Under the pieces are notes generated by a model. The model had not been told where the DNA came from. It was given only the letters and a program-made list of their open reading frames with translations, and did no database searches. From positions 135,388 through 199,387 of the forward strand of contig CAZPOR010000007.1 in NCBI GenBank assembly GCA_964588325.1: a DNA stretch of 64,000 nt, given 5' to 3'. Of the stretch, positions 8,405 through 17,256 are shown piece after piece (within the stretch, counting starts at the first letter, position 1; the number at the start of each line of letters is the position of its first letter). Both the position numbers and the translations under genes were made by a program. The DNA is from Thiovibrio sp964588325. GTDB lineage: Bacteria > Desulfobacterota > Desulfobulbia > Desulfobulbales > Desulfurivibrionaceae.

Positions 8405-9598
8405 ATGCCGACCCCAGACAGCCGCCGCATCATCCATCTCGACATGGATGCCTTTTATGCCTCAGTCGAGATTCTCGACAATCCAGCCCTCCGGGGTCTG
8501 CCCGTGGTGGTGGGCGGCGACTGCAATCGCGGCGTGGTGTGCGCCGCCTCCTACGAAGCCAGGAAATTCGGGATCCATTCCGCCCTGCCCATGCTCACGG
8601 CCAAAAAACTCTGCCCGCACGGGGTGTTTCTCCCGGTCCGCATGGCCCGGTATCAGGAGATTTCCCGTCGCATCATGGAGATCTTCCTGCGCTTCACCCC
8701 GCTGGTGGAGCCGCTCTCCCTGGACGAGGCGTTTCTGGATGTCACGGCCAGTCAACGCCTGATGGGCAGGGCCGAGGATATTGCCATACAGATCAGGACG
8801 CTGGTCCGGGACAGCACCGGTCTCACCGTCTCGGCCGGGGTTGGAACCTCAAAACTGGTGGCCAAAATCGCCTCCGATCTCAACAAACCCGACGGCCTGA
8901 CCATTGTGCCGCCAGGCCAGGAAGAAGTATTCCTGGCCCCCTTGCCCATCGGCCGTCTGTGGGGAGTGGGGAAAACCACCCGGGAAGCCTTGGCCCTGAT
9001 CGGGGTCCGAACCATCGGCGACCTGAGCCGCATCCCCCCAGCCATTCTCACGGCAAAGTTCGGCAAAGCCGGGCTCTTGATGCACGAATCGGCCCGGGGC
9101 ATCGATCTCCGTCCGGTTGAACCGAGACAGGAGGCCAAGTCCATCGGCCACGAGGAGACATTTGCGGAAGATCTGCGGGACAAAAAAATGATCGAACAGG
9201 AACTGCTGGCCCTGTGCCTCAAGGTGGGCAAACGGACGCGGGATAAAGGACTGGCAGGGAGAACCGTGACCATCAAGGTCAAATACCGGGATTTCGCGCA
9301 GGTGACCCGCTCGCTCACCCTGCCGGAACCGGTGGCTGACGACAAATCCCTCTACCAGACGGGGCGGATGCTGCTGGCCAAAACCGAGATCACCCTGCGC
9401 CCCATCCGCTTATTGGGGATATCGCTTTCCAACCTGATCCCGGCCGAGACGTCTGGCCAGTTGTCCCTGTTCGGCCAGAGCCGGACCAGGCTGAAGGATT
9501 GCCGCCTCTACAAGGCGATCGACACCATCAGCGACCGCTATGGCAGCGGCAGCATTGTGCCGGCTGCCTTGGTGGAAAAAAGGGAAGAAGAATCGTAA
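8405..9598 (+). CDS. dinB: DNA polymerase IV (Y-family translesion polymerase)
   Basis: A 397-residue error-prone polymerase. Palm motifs HLDMDAFYASVE (catalytic Asp13) and SLDEAF (Asp107, Glu108) are intact, with SYEARKFGIHSALPM between them. The thumb helix-hairpin-helix region (GVGKTTREALALIGVRTIGDL) and the little finger follow. The C-terminus has QLSLFGQS, which resembles a sliding-clamp-binding peptide. Two starts are possible: ATG 8381 (405 residues) and ATG 8405, which has GGGAG upstream and better fits the family's short leader. It has no operon partner. Confidence 0.9.
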   Translation: MPTPDSRRIIHLDMDAFYASVEILDNPALRGLPVVVGGDCNRGVVCAASYEARKFGIHSALPMLTAKKLCPHGVFLPVRMARYQEISRRIMEIFLRFTPLVEPLSLDEAFLDVTASQRLMGRAEDIAIQIRTLVRDSTGLTVSAGVGTSKLVAKIASDLNKPDGLTIVPPGQEEVFLAPLPIGRLWGVGKTTREALALIGVRTIGDLSRIPPAILTAKFGKAGLLMHESARGIDLRPVEPRQEAKSIGHEETFAEDLRDKKMIEQELLALCLKVGKRTRDKGLAGRTVTIKVKYRDFAQVTRSLTLPEPVADDKSLYQTGRMLLAKTEITLRPIRLLGISLSNLIPAETSGQLSLFGQSRTRLKDCRLYKAIDTISDRYGSGSIVPAALVEKREEES

Positions 9599-9772
9599 GG
9601 AGAAGCGTGCGATACCTGCGGGCATCACCCGGGGGAAAACAAGGGGCACGGAGGCCCATTGTTTTGGTGTTTTTTTATCTGATTACCATCGAACTTCAGC
9701 CGACACGCGGGTGCTATGCGTCGACCAGTTGATCATACGTGTTTTGTGTCAAAGGCCTGCTTTACGAATAAG

Positions 9773-9795
9773 TCATTCCGGCGGAGGCCGGAATG
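9773..9795. repeat. Short palindromic repeat CATTCCGGC-GCCGGAATG
   Basis: Arms CATTCCGGC and GCCGGAATG with a GGAG loop. A close relative, ATTCCGGCCTTCGCCGGAAT, occurs at 59678-59697, so this is a dispersed hairpin unit, not a gene-specific terminator. Confidence 0.6.
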
Positions 9796-9836
9796 AGGAA
9801 AAAAACTGGCTGAAGATTCATGGCAATCAGATTTTG

Positions 9837-10550
9837 TTATGCCTTATCCGCGACCCAGCCGCAAAAAAGATAGGCCTGAAAAAACTTATGGATATTTTTG
9901 AACCCGGCCTCCCGCAACAAACTGTTCATCCTGTCTTCGGTGATGAACCGGATGTCTCGGACGATGTGCGCGAAGTCTTTTTCAACCTCCTCGACATCCT
10001 CCCCCAGGCGAAGCTGCCTTGCCTTCCAGGTTGCGAGAAACACCTCGAATTCCCTGGAGGTGTTGTCTCCGACCAAATCAATGATGATGAACTTCCCCCC
10101 TGGTTTCAGCCGGGAGGATATTTCCTGCAGGTATTCTTTCTTTGCCCCGTTGTCGGGGATGAACTGCATGACAAGGATCGAGGTGGCGGCATCAAAAGGC
10201 AGCTCGTTGTGCAGATCCTTAACCCAGCCCAGATGCAACTGGACCCGGTCATATAAATTCAGATCCTCGACATGGATCCTGGCGACGGCAAGCATCTTTT
10301 CCGTCGGATCCACCCCGGTAATCCGCCAGGAGGGGTTTGCCTGAGCACACGAAACAGCTTCCTGGCCTGTGCCGGCCCCGGCGACAAGGATCCTTGCCTG
10401 TGAAGGAAAATGACCATGGAGGAGGCTCAGGGAAAGATCATGCATCGCCTCATAACCAGGAACAATTCTCCTGATTTTTGCATCATAGACGTTTGCACGT
10501 TTTGCATCGAAATGTTTGGTGGCATCAAAATCACGATTGTTCTCCGCCAT
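9837..10550 (-). CDS. Class I SAM-dependent methyltransferase
   Basis: A 237-residue Rossmann-fold methyltransferase. Motif I is RILVAGAGTGQEAVS (about 53-67), followed by ITGVDPTEKMLAVA (motif II), a central strand ending in LVMQFIPD and LKPGGKFIIIDLVGD. This layout resembles CmoA/UbiE-type small-molecule or tRNA-modifying enzymes, but no substrate-specific motif was identified. It begins at ATG 10550, stands alone and is flanked by a palindromic repeat downstream. The substrate is unknown. Confidence 0.82.
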   Translation of the reverse strand: MAENNRDFDATKHFDAKRANVYDAKIRRIVPGYEAMHDLSLSLLHGHFPSQARILVAGAGTGQEAVSCAQANPSWRITGVDPTEKMLAVARIHVEDLNLYDRVQLHLGWVKDLHNELPFDAATSILVMQFIPDNGAKKEYLQEISSRLKPGGKFIIIDLVGDNTSREFEVFLATWKARQLRLGEDVEEVEKDFAHIVRDIRFITEDRMNSLLREAGFKNIHKFFQAYLFCGWVADKA

Positions 10551-10714
10551 GCCAACTCCCCCTCAAGATGATTTGAGGACACCGGCGGCTCCCCCCTTAC
10601 CGAGAGGCCGACCAACTGCTTGTATCCTGGTCAATTCCGGCGGAACTACACCTTCCCGTCAGTCAAAAGACGGAGGGCGCTGGAAAGGCAGGGAAATAAA
10701 CGCCCTTGTTGCCC

Positions 10715-11680
10715 TCAATACCTCAAGCCAACTCGATCGCGGACCAAGTCCAGGGTGACGGTCGCCTTTTCCCTGGCCTTGACCGCGCCCCGGCGCAGGA
10801 TATCCCGCACCTGCCCCGGATCGGCCAGCAACTGATCCCGCTTCTCCCGCGCCTCCCGGAAGTATTCCCAAAGCAGATCCAGCAGCTCCAGCTTGATCTT
10901 GCCGTACATGGCCCCGCCGTTCACATAGAGGCCATGCACCTCGGCCAGCCGGTTCACCGGGGCGAAGAGCGCATAGAGGCTGAAAAGGTTGCACTTTTCG
11001 GGATCCTTGGGTTCTTCCACCGGCGTGGCGTCGGTGACAATGGCCATGACCTTTTTTTTCAACTCCTTCGCGGTGGCGAAGATGGGAATGGTGTTGCCGT
11101 AGGATTTGGACATCTTCTGCCCGTCCAGACCGGGAATGATGGCCAGGTTGTCGTCAATGACCGGCTCGGGAACGACAAAGGTCTCGCCAAAGCTGTTGTT
11201 GAATTTGATCGCGATATCGCGGGCCACCTCCAGATGCTGCTTCTGGTCCTTGCCCACCGGCACCCTTTCCGCCTGAAAGAGCAGGATATCTGCGGCCATC
11301 AGCACCGGATAGGCAAACAGGCCGTGACTCGGAACAATACCCTTGGCAACCTTGTCTTTATACGAGTGACAGCGCTCCAGCAACCCCATGGGCGTGAGGG
11401 TGGACAGAATCCAGGCCAACTCCGTAACCTCCGGCACATCCGACTGCACCCAAAAAATGCACCGTTCCGGATCAAGACCCAGGGCAAGAAAATCCGTGGC
11501 CGCTTCCAGGGTGCCGCGCGACAGCCGCTCCCGGTCCTGCACCGAGGTAAGGGCGTGGAGATCCACGATAAAGGCATACAACTCGCTTGAATCCATGCTG
11601 TCGATCATGGAGCGCATCATGCCGAAATAGTTGCCGATGTGAAGCTGGCCAGAAGGCTGGATCCCGGATAGAATTCTCAT
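10715..11680 (-). CDS. trpS: Tryptophan-tRNA ligase
   Basis: A 321-residue class I aminoacyl-tRNA synthetase that charges tRNA-Trp. The HIGH-like signature HIGN is at residues 14-17 and the KMSKS loop follows DGQ at about 190-195, both intact. VPVGKDQKQHLEVARDIA, characteristic of TrpS, lies between them. Length is typical of bacterial TrpS. The start at 11680 is the family start (MRILSGIQPSGQLHIGN). A terminator-like hairpin sits about 140 bases upstream on the same strand and might act as an attenuator. Confidence 0.95.
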   Translation of the reverse strand: MRILSGIQPSGQLHIGNYFGMMRSMIDSMDSSELYAFIVDLHALTSVQDRERLSRGTLEAATDFLALGLDPERCIFWVQSDVPEVTELAWILSTLTPMGLLERCHSYKDKVAKGIVPSHGLFAYPVLMAADILLFQAERVPVGKDQKQHLEVARDIAIKFNNSFGETFVVPEPVIDDNLAIIPGLDGQKMSKSYGNTIPIFATAKELKKKVMAIVTDATPVEEPKDPEKCNLFSLYALFAPVNRLAEVHGLYVNGGAMYGKIKLELLDLLWEYFREAREKRDQLLADPGQVRDILRRGAVKAREKATVTLDLVRDRVGLRY

Positions 11681-11816
11681 TATGTTCTCGCTGGTGTCGG
11701 ACGGATAAAGGAAGCGGCAAGAAACCGGTCACAAAAAGGAGAAACTTTCCCCCGCGATTCCTAAATCCGCTGGATTATCACTGCACGCCGTGTGCATGCT
11801 CGGAGGCAGTGGATGT

Positions 11817-11856
11817 TAAAAAAAAAAGACCGGGGGGGCAATCTTTTTCTGCCCCC
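11817..11856 (-). terminator. Intrinsic-terminator-like hairpin upstream of trpS
   Basis: On the minus strand GGGGGCA and TGCCCCC arms (11834-11856) are followed within a few bases by about ten T's (11818-11827). No minus-strand gene lies upstream of it, since the next gene is on the plus strand, so its place in the trpS leader suggests attenuation or shielding from antisense transcription. Confidence 0.55.
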
Positions 11857-11880
11857 AGCCCTCCCCTTCTTTTTTTGCGA

Positions 11881-11909
11881 TTGACAGCTTCCGCACCCAA
11901 CGGTACACC
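11881..11909 (+). promoter_or_regulatory. Possible sigma70 promoter of the lipoprotein gene
   Basis: Perfect -35 TTGACA (11881-11886), a 17-base spacer, then TACACC as a weak -10. It ends 39 bases before the lipoprotein start. Confidence 0.4.
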
Positions 11910-11948
11910 TTGGCATGTATTGCCACTCATTGAGCTTTTGGAGACTCC

Positions 11949-12728
11949 ATGAAAAAAACCGCCGTAATCCCGGCCATACTCACCCTGCTCTTGCTTGCCG
12001 GCGGCTGTACGTTGCCCGCGGTGAAGGACCCGGCTCCCCAGCCCGGCAAAGAGGCGGCGGGCAAAAGCGCCCCGCCGGAAAAGCCAGCCGCTGCGGTGCC
12101 TCCCGAGACAAAGGGGAAACGGGTTTCTCTCATCCCCAAGGAAACAGCCGCGCACGCAGCCAAGGAAACACCACCGGCGCCGGCGCCGCCTCAGATCCAG
12201 CCGCCGCCTCTGCCGCAGAAGCAGGTGTTCACGGACTACAATACCGGCCTGACCTTCACCTACCAACGGCCCTGGCATCTGGTCTCCACCCACGGAGACG
12301 GCCCCATCCTTGGCCGGGACGGGCATTCCCAACTCACCGCCCGCTTTGTCACCCTGACCGCCGATAAAGATAAGGGCGGGCAAACAGGCCATTTTTATGT
12401 GCCGGAAGACAGCCTCACCGGCACAATCGGTAAAAAAATAAAATCCGTCCTTGGCCTTGACGATACGCGGCAAGCGCAGGGAAAAACGCCCCTTGACGTG
12501 CTGCTGACCAAAAAACAGTTTCCCAATCTCGTCATCGAAAAACGCTACCGGGGGAACAACGGCGGAGTTGTGGTCCAGAAATGCAGGCACAAACAGCTTC
12601 CGGGCCCGGTCCAGGTGTACCACATCTTCATCGGGGACACCGTTGCCTCGTACAGTCTCTCCGAGATAACAAACCGGCAATTGAAACTTGAGATGCAGCA
12701 GATCATGCTTTCCACCAAAAAACAGTAA
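11949..12728 (+). CDS. Predicted lipoprotein with Pro/Ala-rich linker
   Basis: A 259-residue exported lipoprotein. The signal peptide MKKTAVIPAILTLLLLAGG ends in the lipobox LLAGGC with Cys20 as the lipidated residue. Residues about 25-95 form a Pro, Ala, Lys-rich unstructured linker, and from about 95 a folded domain begins (VFTDYNTGLTFTYQRPWHLV). No conserved catalytic motif was recognised; the domain vaguely resembles small beta-rich periplasmic domains. The start has a GGAGA ribosome site. It is a single gene ended by a bidirectional terminator shared with the convergent aminotransferase. Confidence 0.75.
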   Translation: MKKTAVIPAILTLLLLAGGCTLPAVKDPAPQPGKEAAGKSAPPEKPAAAVPPETKGKRVSLIPKETAAHAAKETPPAPAPPQIQPPPLPQKQVFTDYNTGLTFTYQRPWHLVSTHGDGPILGRDGHSQLTARFVTLTADKDKGGQTGHFYVPEDSLTGTIGKKIKSVLGLDDTRQAQGKTPLDVLLTKKQFPNLVIEKRYRGNNGGVVVQKCRHKQLPGPVQVYHIFIGDTVASYSLSEITNRQLKLEMQQIMLSTKKQ

Positions 12729-12742
12729 CCGTCCGGAGTAAA

Positions 12743-12799
12743 CGCCACACTACAAAAAAAATCCTCTTCCCGGAAAGGAAAGAGGATTTTTTTTGTGGC
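12743..12799. terminator. Bidirectional terminator between lipoprotein and aminotransferase genes
   Basis: AAATCCTCTT and AAGAGGATTT form the stem, with A8 on the left and T8 on the right and an outer GCCACA/TGTGGC pair. It serves the two convergent genes. Confidence 0.88.
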
Positions 12800-12811
12800 G
12801 CACCCGCAAGG

Positions 12812-14116
12812 CTATGAATTCAGGTACTGCGTGATCCCATCGGCAATAATCTTGAAAATCTCGGTGAAGCGCTCCTCGTTGCGCTCAAGCAGGGTGATCC
12901 GGAAGCCCTGCAACTCGGTGGCAAAGGAGGAAAGCGGCACCACGCATACGCCGGTGGCCCCCAACAGGTAATAGACAAACCGCTTGTCATGGGCCACATT
13001 CGGCCCGTTCACCAGACTCTCCACCTGGGTGCGAACCTCCTTGCTGCCGATGGACAAGGTTTGCCGGCTGTTCAGTTTCCCTTCCTTGAAAACCACGCTC
13101 ATGTAAAACGCGCCGTTGGTGCGGTTCACCAGAACACCGTCGATATCCTTCAAGGCCTCATAGGCGATGTTGGACAATTTCTCGTAGCGGCTGATCCTCT
13201 CCTGCAGATAGGGAACATACTGCGGATGGCTGAGGATGGCCGGGATCGCCCGTTGCGGCAGGGTGGTGGAACAGACTTCCACCATCTTGGCGTTCAAAAT
13301 CGAGGTCACATACTTGGCGAACATGGGATCGCGGTCACCGTTGTAGACCTCGATCCAGCCGCAGCGCGAGCCGGGCCAGGGCATTTCCTTGGAGATGCCC
13401 CGCATGCAGATGGCCGGCACATCACCGATCACCTCGGCCAGGGGCAGGGTTTTCTGGCCGTTGTAGATGATGGCCTGGTACACCTCGTCGCAGATCACGA
13501 ACAGGTCGTACTTCCGGGCCAGCGCCACCATGCCCCGCAGGATCTCCTCGGGATAGACCGCGCCGGTCGGGTTGTCCGGGTTGATGATCAGGATGCCGGC
13601 CACGGCCGGATTGTACTTGATCCGTTTTTCCAGATCATCGAGGTCCGGATACCAGTAATTGTTGGGATTCAGCCAGTAGGTTACCGGCCGGTCTCCGGCG
13701 TGGGCCGCCTCCGCCGAGGAATGGGTCGTGTAACTGGGCGAGGGCACCACCACCCGGGCGGTCGGCCGCAGAAGGCCGAAGACCTTGCTGATCGCGTCGC
13801 CCAGACCGTTGAAAAAGATGATGTCATCGGGGCCGATCTGCGCCCCCCCGCGCTTGTTGGTCTTGGCGGCAAGAAATTCCCTGGTGGCCAGCATGCCCCG
13901 GGTCGGACAATAGCCGTAGGTGGCATCCTCCATGACCAGATCGGAAACAACCTGCTTCATCCACTTGGGGATCTCTTCGCCCTTGGCAATGGGGTCGCCG
14001 ATATTCTCCCAATAGACCTTGGTCCCCAGCTTCTGCAACTTCTCGCCCACATTGACGATGTTGCGGATTTCATAGGTCAGTTCCCCTGCTCCGACATGCA
14101 GGATATCAGTACGCAT
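12812..14116 (-). CDS. PLP-dependent aminotransferase, class I/II
   Basis: A 434-residue fold-type I aminotransferase. Visible marks are YGYCPTRGMLATREFLA at the N-terminal side, the cofactor-binding NPDNPTGAVYPEE, CDEVYQAIIYNG, and the Schiff-base lysine in RGISKEMPWPGSRCGW. The tail has GFRITLLERNEERF with the carboxylate-binding Arg. The architecture fits alanine- or aspartate-type enzymes acting on amino acid/2-oxo acid pairs; exact specificity is not clear. The gene begins at ATG 14116 with no operon partner and ends at the shared bidirectional terminator. Confidence 0.88.
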   Translation of the reverse strand: MRTDILHVGAGELTYEIRNIVNVGEKLQKLGTKVYWENIGDPIAKGEEIPKWMKQVVSDLVMEDATYGYCPTRGMLATREFLAAKTNKRGGAQIGPDDIIFFNGLGDAISKVFGLLRPTARVVVPSPSYTTHSSAEAAHAGDRPVTYWLNPNNYWYPDLDDLEKRIKYNPAVAGILIINPDNPTGAVYPEEILRGMVALARKYDLFVICDEVYQAIIYNGQKTLPLAEVIGDVPAICMRGISKEMPWPGSRCGWIEVYNGDRDPMFAKYVTSILNAKMVEVCSTTLPQRAIPAILSHPQYVPYLQERISRYEKLSNIAYEALKDIDGVLVNRTNGAFYMSVVFKEGKLNSRQTLSIGSKEVRTQVESLVNGPNVAHDKRFVYYLLGATGVCVVPLSSFATELQGFRITLLERNEERFTEIFKIIADGITQYLNS

Positions 14117-14368
14117 CTACGCAATCTCCCTTGAAAAAAACGTGGCTCTTTTTTGTTGCGACTGGATAATCTGCAATAAAATCAGGAGAATACACTCTAC
14201 GGTGTGGCAGAGCACCTCGCCCAGACGCAAGGATAAAGGGTATTTATTAACACCAGCCCTTGCCAGAAGTCAATAAGTCCTTTATCCGGGGTGCCACATT
14301 GCCGATAGAGAGGGTAACAGGTGGGCGGAAAGGCCCATGATCAGCCCACACAGGCAGGAGGGCTCGGA

Positions 14369-14572
14369 ATGGCAATCATTCGGTTTTCTATTCTCGGCGA
14401 GGTGGTGCGCTTCGGAGCCGGAAAGCGGCAAAAGATCACGCACTGCGGATGCAACGAACCATACAAGGACCGGTACTGGTGTCCGCGAAAAAAATGGTTC
14501 AACAAGGAGCCTTGCCCCTTCCTTTGCCTGCGGGAATGTGAAAATTACCAGGCCATGTGCGGCGTGATTTAA
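14369..14572 (+). CDS. Small cysteine-rich protein, function unknown
   Basis: A 67-residue protein starting at ATG 14369 behind CAGGAGGG. After an N-terminal strand (MAIIRFSILGEVVRFGAG) it has seven Cys: HCGC, then WCP, then PCPFLCLREC and a final CG. The clustered Cys spacing suggests a metal-binding or Fe-S module, or a redox microprotein. No family was recognised. It overlaps nothing and lies 13 bases from the end of the convergent SprA-like gene. The good ribosome site and non-random Cys pattern argue that it is real. Confidence 0.62.
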   Translation: MAIIRFSILGEVVRFGAGKRQKITHCGCNEPYKDRYWCPRKKWFNKEPCPFLCLRECENYQAMCGVI

Positions 14573-14585
14573 TTCCCCGCGCCGG

Positions 14586-15581
14586 TCAGACGGCGATATG
14601 AAACCGGGAAGACGGCCGCATGAGTCCGGCCATGATGGCGGCGGCCGGATTGTAAGCCTTTGGAGACGGCTCGTTCCCAAAAGCGGGGTTCTTGCCGGAC
14701 TGATCGCCGGACGCAGCGCCCGTTTCCTCTGTTGCTGACAGGGGCGCTCCTTCCAACCCAGCCTCGGGGCCCGCCTCGCTCTCCGCTTTCCCCTTGGTCT
14801 GCTCCAAACGGATCATCTGCAGTTCATGGCTGGCCTCGGTAATCACCAGGGAAGCCCTGGCCGCGACCTTCCGGTCCTGGGGAGAGGGATCGGCCGGCGC
14901 CAAGGCCGCGGCGCGCACCGTTTGCATCTTGCTGATGGTTGCCTCGGGAGTGGACTCCTTTCCGGTGTCAATCCCAACCTCTCCGCCCACGGCATATCGC
15001 TTCCCGTCCGGACCCTTGACATATTGGAAATTGGCGCCCCCGGTGGCATAGGATCCGGCCGCAGCCAGATGCGCCATTTCATGCGCCCGGACCTTGGTGT
15101 CAATCAACTCAAGCTCCGCGACCTGAAGCCGCTCCGCCTGGGTAAGCGCCTCGCCATCCGTGCCTTTTTGCCCGGTTGCAGCGCGGGCAGGCTCACCGCC
15201 TTCCTGCCCGGAGCCGCGTTGCGCCTCGGCGACAGGGGCGGATTGCACCCCTTCGCTTGCGCCTGAAAGTTCCGCTCCCTGTTCTTCTTTTTCCGCGGCA
15301 GCCGCGCCGGCAGCGGGAATGTCCTTTTTTACCCCGGCCTGGGCTGTGTAGGCCTGGATCGCACAGGCAGGACATGCCTTGCATCCGCAGGACTTCTCTC
15401 CAGCCACTGCGGCCTTTTTCGCGGCGGCCATGTTTTTCCAGGGTTGTCCCTGCACAAACACATCCGTCGGCCCGCTGCCTTGTCCTGCGCTTTTTGCCCC
15501 CTTCCCGGAAAACGGGAGCGGATTTTCCCCGCCCTTGACCGCGACAGGGCTAACACCTGAAAGAAGTGCGTTGATCCGCAT
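14586..15581 (-). CDS. SprA-related HExxH putative metalloprotease
   Basis: A 331-residue protein of the SprA-related family. The conserved core is VRAHEMAHLAAAGSYATGGA, containing a zincin-type HEMAH, followed by FQYVKGPDGKRYAVGGEVGID and a helical ISKMQTVRAAALAP region. The N-terminal 140 residues are Ala/Gly-rich with a compact Cys cluster (CGCKACPAC at about residues 65-73) that could bind metal, and the C-terminal 70 residues are low complexity. The start at 15581 follows GAGGGA; a GTG at 15593 is less likely. No signal peptide is evident. Proteolytic activity is inferred only from the HExxH motif. Confidence 0.78.
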   Translation of the reverse strand: MRINALLSGVSPVAVKGGENPLPFSGKGAKSAGQGSGPTDVFVQGQPWKNMAAAKKAAVAGEKSCGCKACPACAIQAYTAQAGVKKDIPAAGAAAAEKEEQGAELSGASEGVQSAPVAEAQRGSGQEGGEPARAATGQKGTDGEALTQAERLQVAELELIDTKVRAHEMAHLAAAGSYATGGANFQYVKGPDGKRYAVGGEVGIDTGKESTPEATISKMQTVRAAALAPADPSPQDRKVAARASLVITEASHELQMIRLEQTKGKAESEAGPEAGLEGAPLSATEETGAASGDQSGKNPAFGNEPSPKAYNPAAAIMAGLMRPSSRFHIAV

Positions 15582-15789
15582 ACTGTCCCTCACACGGCAG
15601 TGTCAACTCTCAAAAAAATTGCCTGTATCTGTATCGACATCCTGTTCGCACAACTTGAGCGTTTTCTGCCTTGTCTCGTGCCGGACGCGGAACGCCTCCC
15701 AACTCCGCATCTTTGCGCAAAAAAAAACGGGTTGCCCACCGCCTGTGGCCAACCCGTTCGTACTCTGTGATCCTCGCCGCCGGTTCTTT

Positions 15790-17094
15790 TCAGGTCCGCT
15801 CGGCAAGAGCCACAAAGGGCCGCCGCTTCGGTCCGACATACACCTGCCTCGGCCGGCTGATCCGCCAATCGGGATCATCCCACATCTCCTTCCAATGGGC
15901 AATCCAGCCGGGCAGACGGCCAAGGGCGAACATCACCGTGAACATGTTGGTGGGGATGCCGATGGCGCGGTAGATGATGCCGCTGTAAAAATCCACGTTG
16001 GGGTAGAGGTTCCGCTCCACGAAATACTCGTCCCTGAGAGCGACCTCCTCCAACTCCTTGGCGATATCCAGCAGGGGGTCGGAGATATTCAAGGCCGTCA
16101 GCACATCGTCGCAGGCCTTCTTGATGATCCGCGACCGCGGGTCGTGGGTCTTGTACACCCGATGCCCAAAGCCGACCAAGCGGAAGGGGTCGGACGGATC
16201 CTTGGCCTTGGCGATATATTTTTTGTAGTCTCCGCCTTCCGCGTGGATCTGGGTGAGCATCTCCATCACCGCCTGGTTAGCCCCGCCGTGGAGCGGACCC
16301 CACAGGGCGTTGATTCCGGCGGAGATCGAAGCGTACAGATTGACCCGGGCGCTGCCTGCCACCCGCACCGTGGCGGTGGAGCAGTTCTGCTCATGGTCGC
16401 CGTGCAGAATCAGCAGCTTGTTCAGGGCCCGGACCACCGTATCGTTGATCTCGTAGGGCTTGACCGGCGAATCGAACATCATGTTCAAAAAGTTGGCGCA
16501 GTAACTCAGATCGTGGCGCGGATACACCAAGGGCTGGCCCATGGATTTCTTGTAGGAAAAAGCGGCGATGGTCCGCACCTTGGAGAGCAGCCGGGCCGCC
16601 ATTTTATCGATGTTTTCCAGGGGGTTGTCCAGCATTTCCGGATAAAAGCTGCACAGGGAGTTGACCATGGAAGACAGAATGGCCATGGGCGGACTGTTGG
16701 GCGGATAGCCGTCGAAGAAGCGGATCATGTCCTCGTGGACCATGGCGTACTTGCCGAGCATCTGGCTGAACTTGCTCAGTTCCGCCTGGGTTGGCAGGCT
16801 GCCGTGATCCAGAAGATAGGCGACCTCGACAAAGGTGCAATGCTCGGCGAGATCCTCGATGGCATAGCCGCGGTAGCTGAGAATCCCCTGCTCCCCGTCG
16901 AGAAAGGTGATGCTGCTGCAACAGGAACCGGTATTCATGAAGCCGCTGTCCAGGGTGATGTATCCGGACTGGGCGCGCAAGGACCGGATGTCGATGGCCT
17001 TTTCCCCCTCGCTGCCGACGATGACCGGCAACCGGTAAACCGTGCCGTTAATCTTCAACTCTGCTGTTTCTTGACCGACAACCACATTTCCCAT
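15790..17094 (-). CDS. gltA: Citrate synthase
   Basis: A 434-residue type II citrate synthase condensing acetyl-CoA and oxaloacetate. Diagnostic blocks are GEQGILSYRGYAIEDLAEH, ILHGDHEQNCSTATVR, NALWGPLHGGANQAVMEM (catalytic His) and GFGHRVYKTHDPRSR (catalytic His and substrate Arg), followed by NVDFYSGI with the catalytic Asp. Length and order match the large Gram-negative form, usually hexameric and inhibited by NADH. A good sigma70-like promoter lies 90 bases upstream. It is divergent from thiE. Confidence 0.95.
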   Translation of the reverse strand: MGNVVVGQETAELKINGTVYRLPVIVGSEGEKAIDIRSLRAQSGYITLDSGFMNTGSCCSSITFLDGEQGILSYRGYAIEDLAEHCTFVEVAYLLDHGSLPTQAELSKFSQMLGKYAMVHEDMIRFFDGYPPNSPPMAILSSMVNSLCSFYPEMLDNPLENIDKMAARLLSKVRTIAAFSYKKSMGQPLVYPRHDLSYCANFLNMMFDSPVKPYEINDTVVRALNKLLILHGDHEQNCSTATVRVAGSARVNLYASISAGINALWGPLHGGANQAVMEMLTQIHAEGGDYKKYIAKAKDPSDPFRLVGFGHRVYKTHDPRSRIIKKACDDVLTALNISDPLLDIAKELEEVALRDEYFVERNLYPNVDFYSGIIYRAIGIPTNMFTVMFALGRLPGWIAHWKEMWDDPDWRISRPRQVYVGPKRRPFVALAERT

Positions 17095-17182
17095 AAGTGC
17101 CCTTCGCTGCGCTGCCGCTCCTGCACAGGCGGTTCGCTTCTCTTTTCTAAAAACCGTAATGAAAGATCATCTCGAATCGATT

Positions 17183-17210
17183 AATATACTTGGATACCTT
17201 TTTTTTTCAA
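17183..17210 (-). promoter_or_regulatory. Sigma70-like promoter of gltA
   Basis: Minus strand TTGAAA, a 16-base spacer, then TATATT (5 of 6 to TATAAT). The predicted 5' leader is about 80 bases. Confidence 0.6.
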
Positions 17211-17256
17211 CAAGTAAGAACCCAAGGATTCGTCGCCCGCAAGGAGAGCCGTGGCA

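Noticed and set aside
8355..8762. Frame starting after AAGGGGATATC upstream of dinB
   Set aside because: It overlaps dinB out of frame, shows shadow composition and stops without a domain.
17095..17256. TPP riboswitch before thiE
   Set aside because: The conserved CTGAGA and ACCTGA-type elements were not found in the 160-base region.
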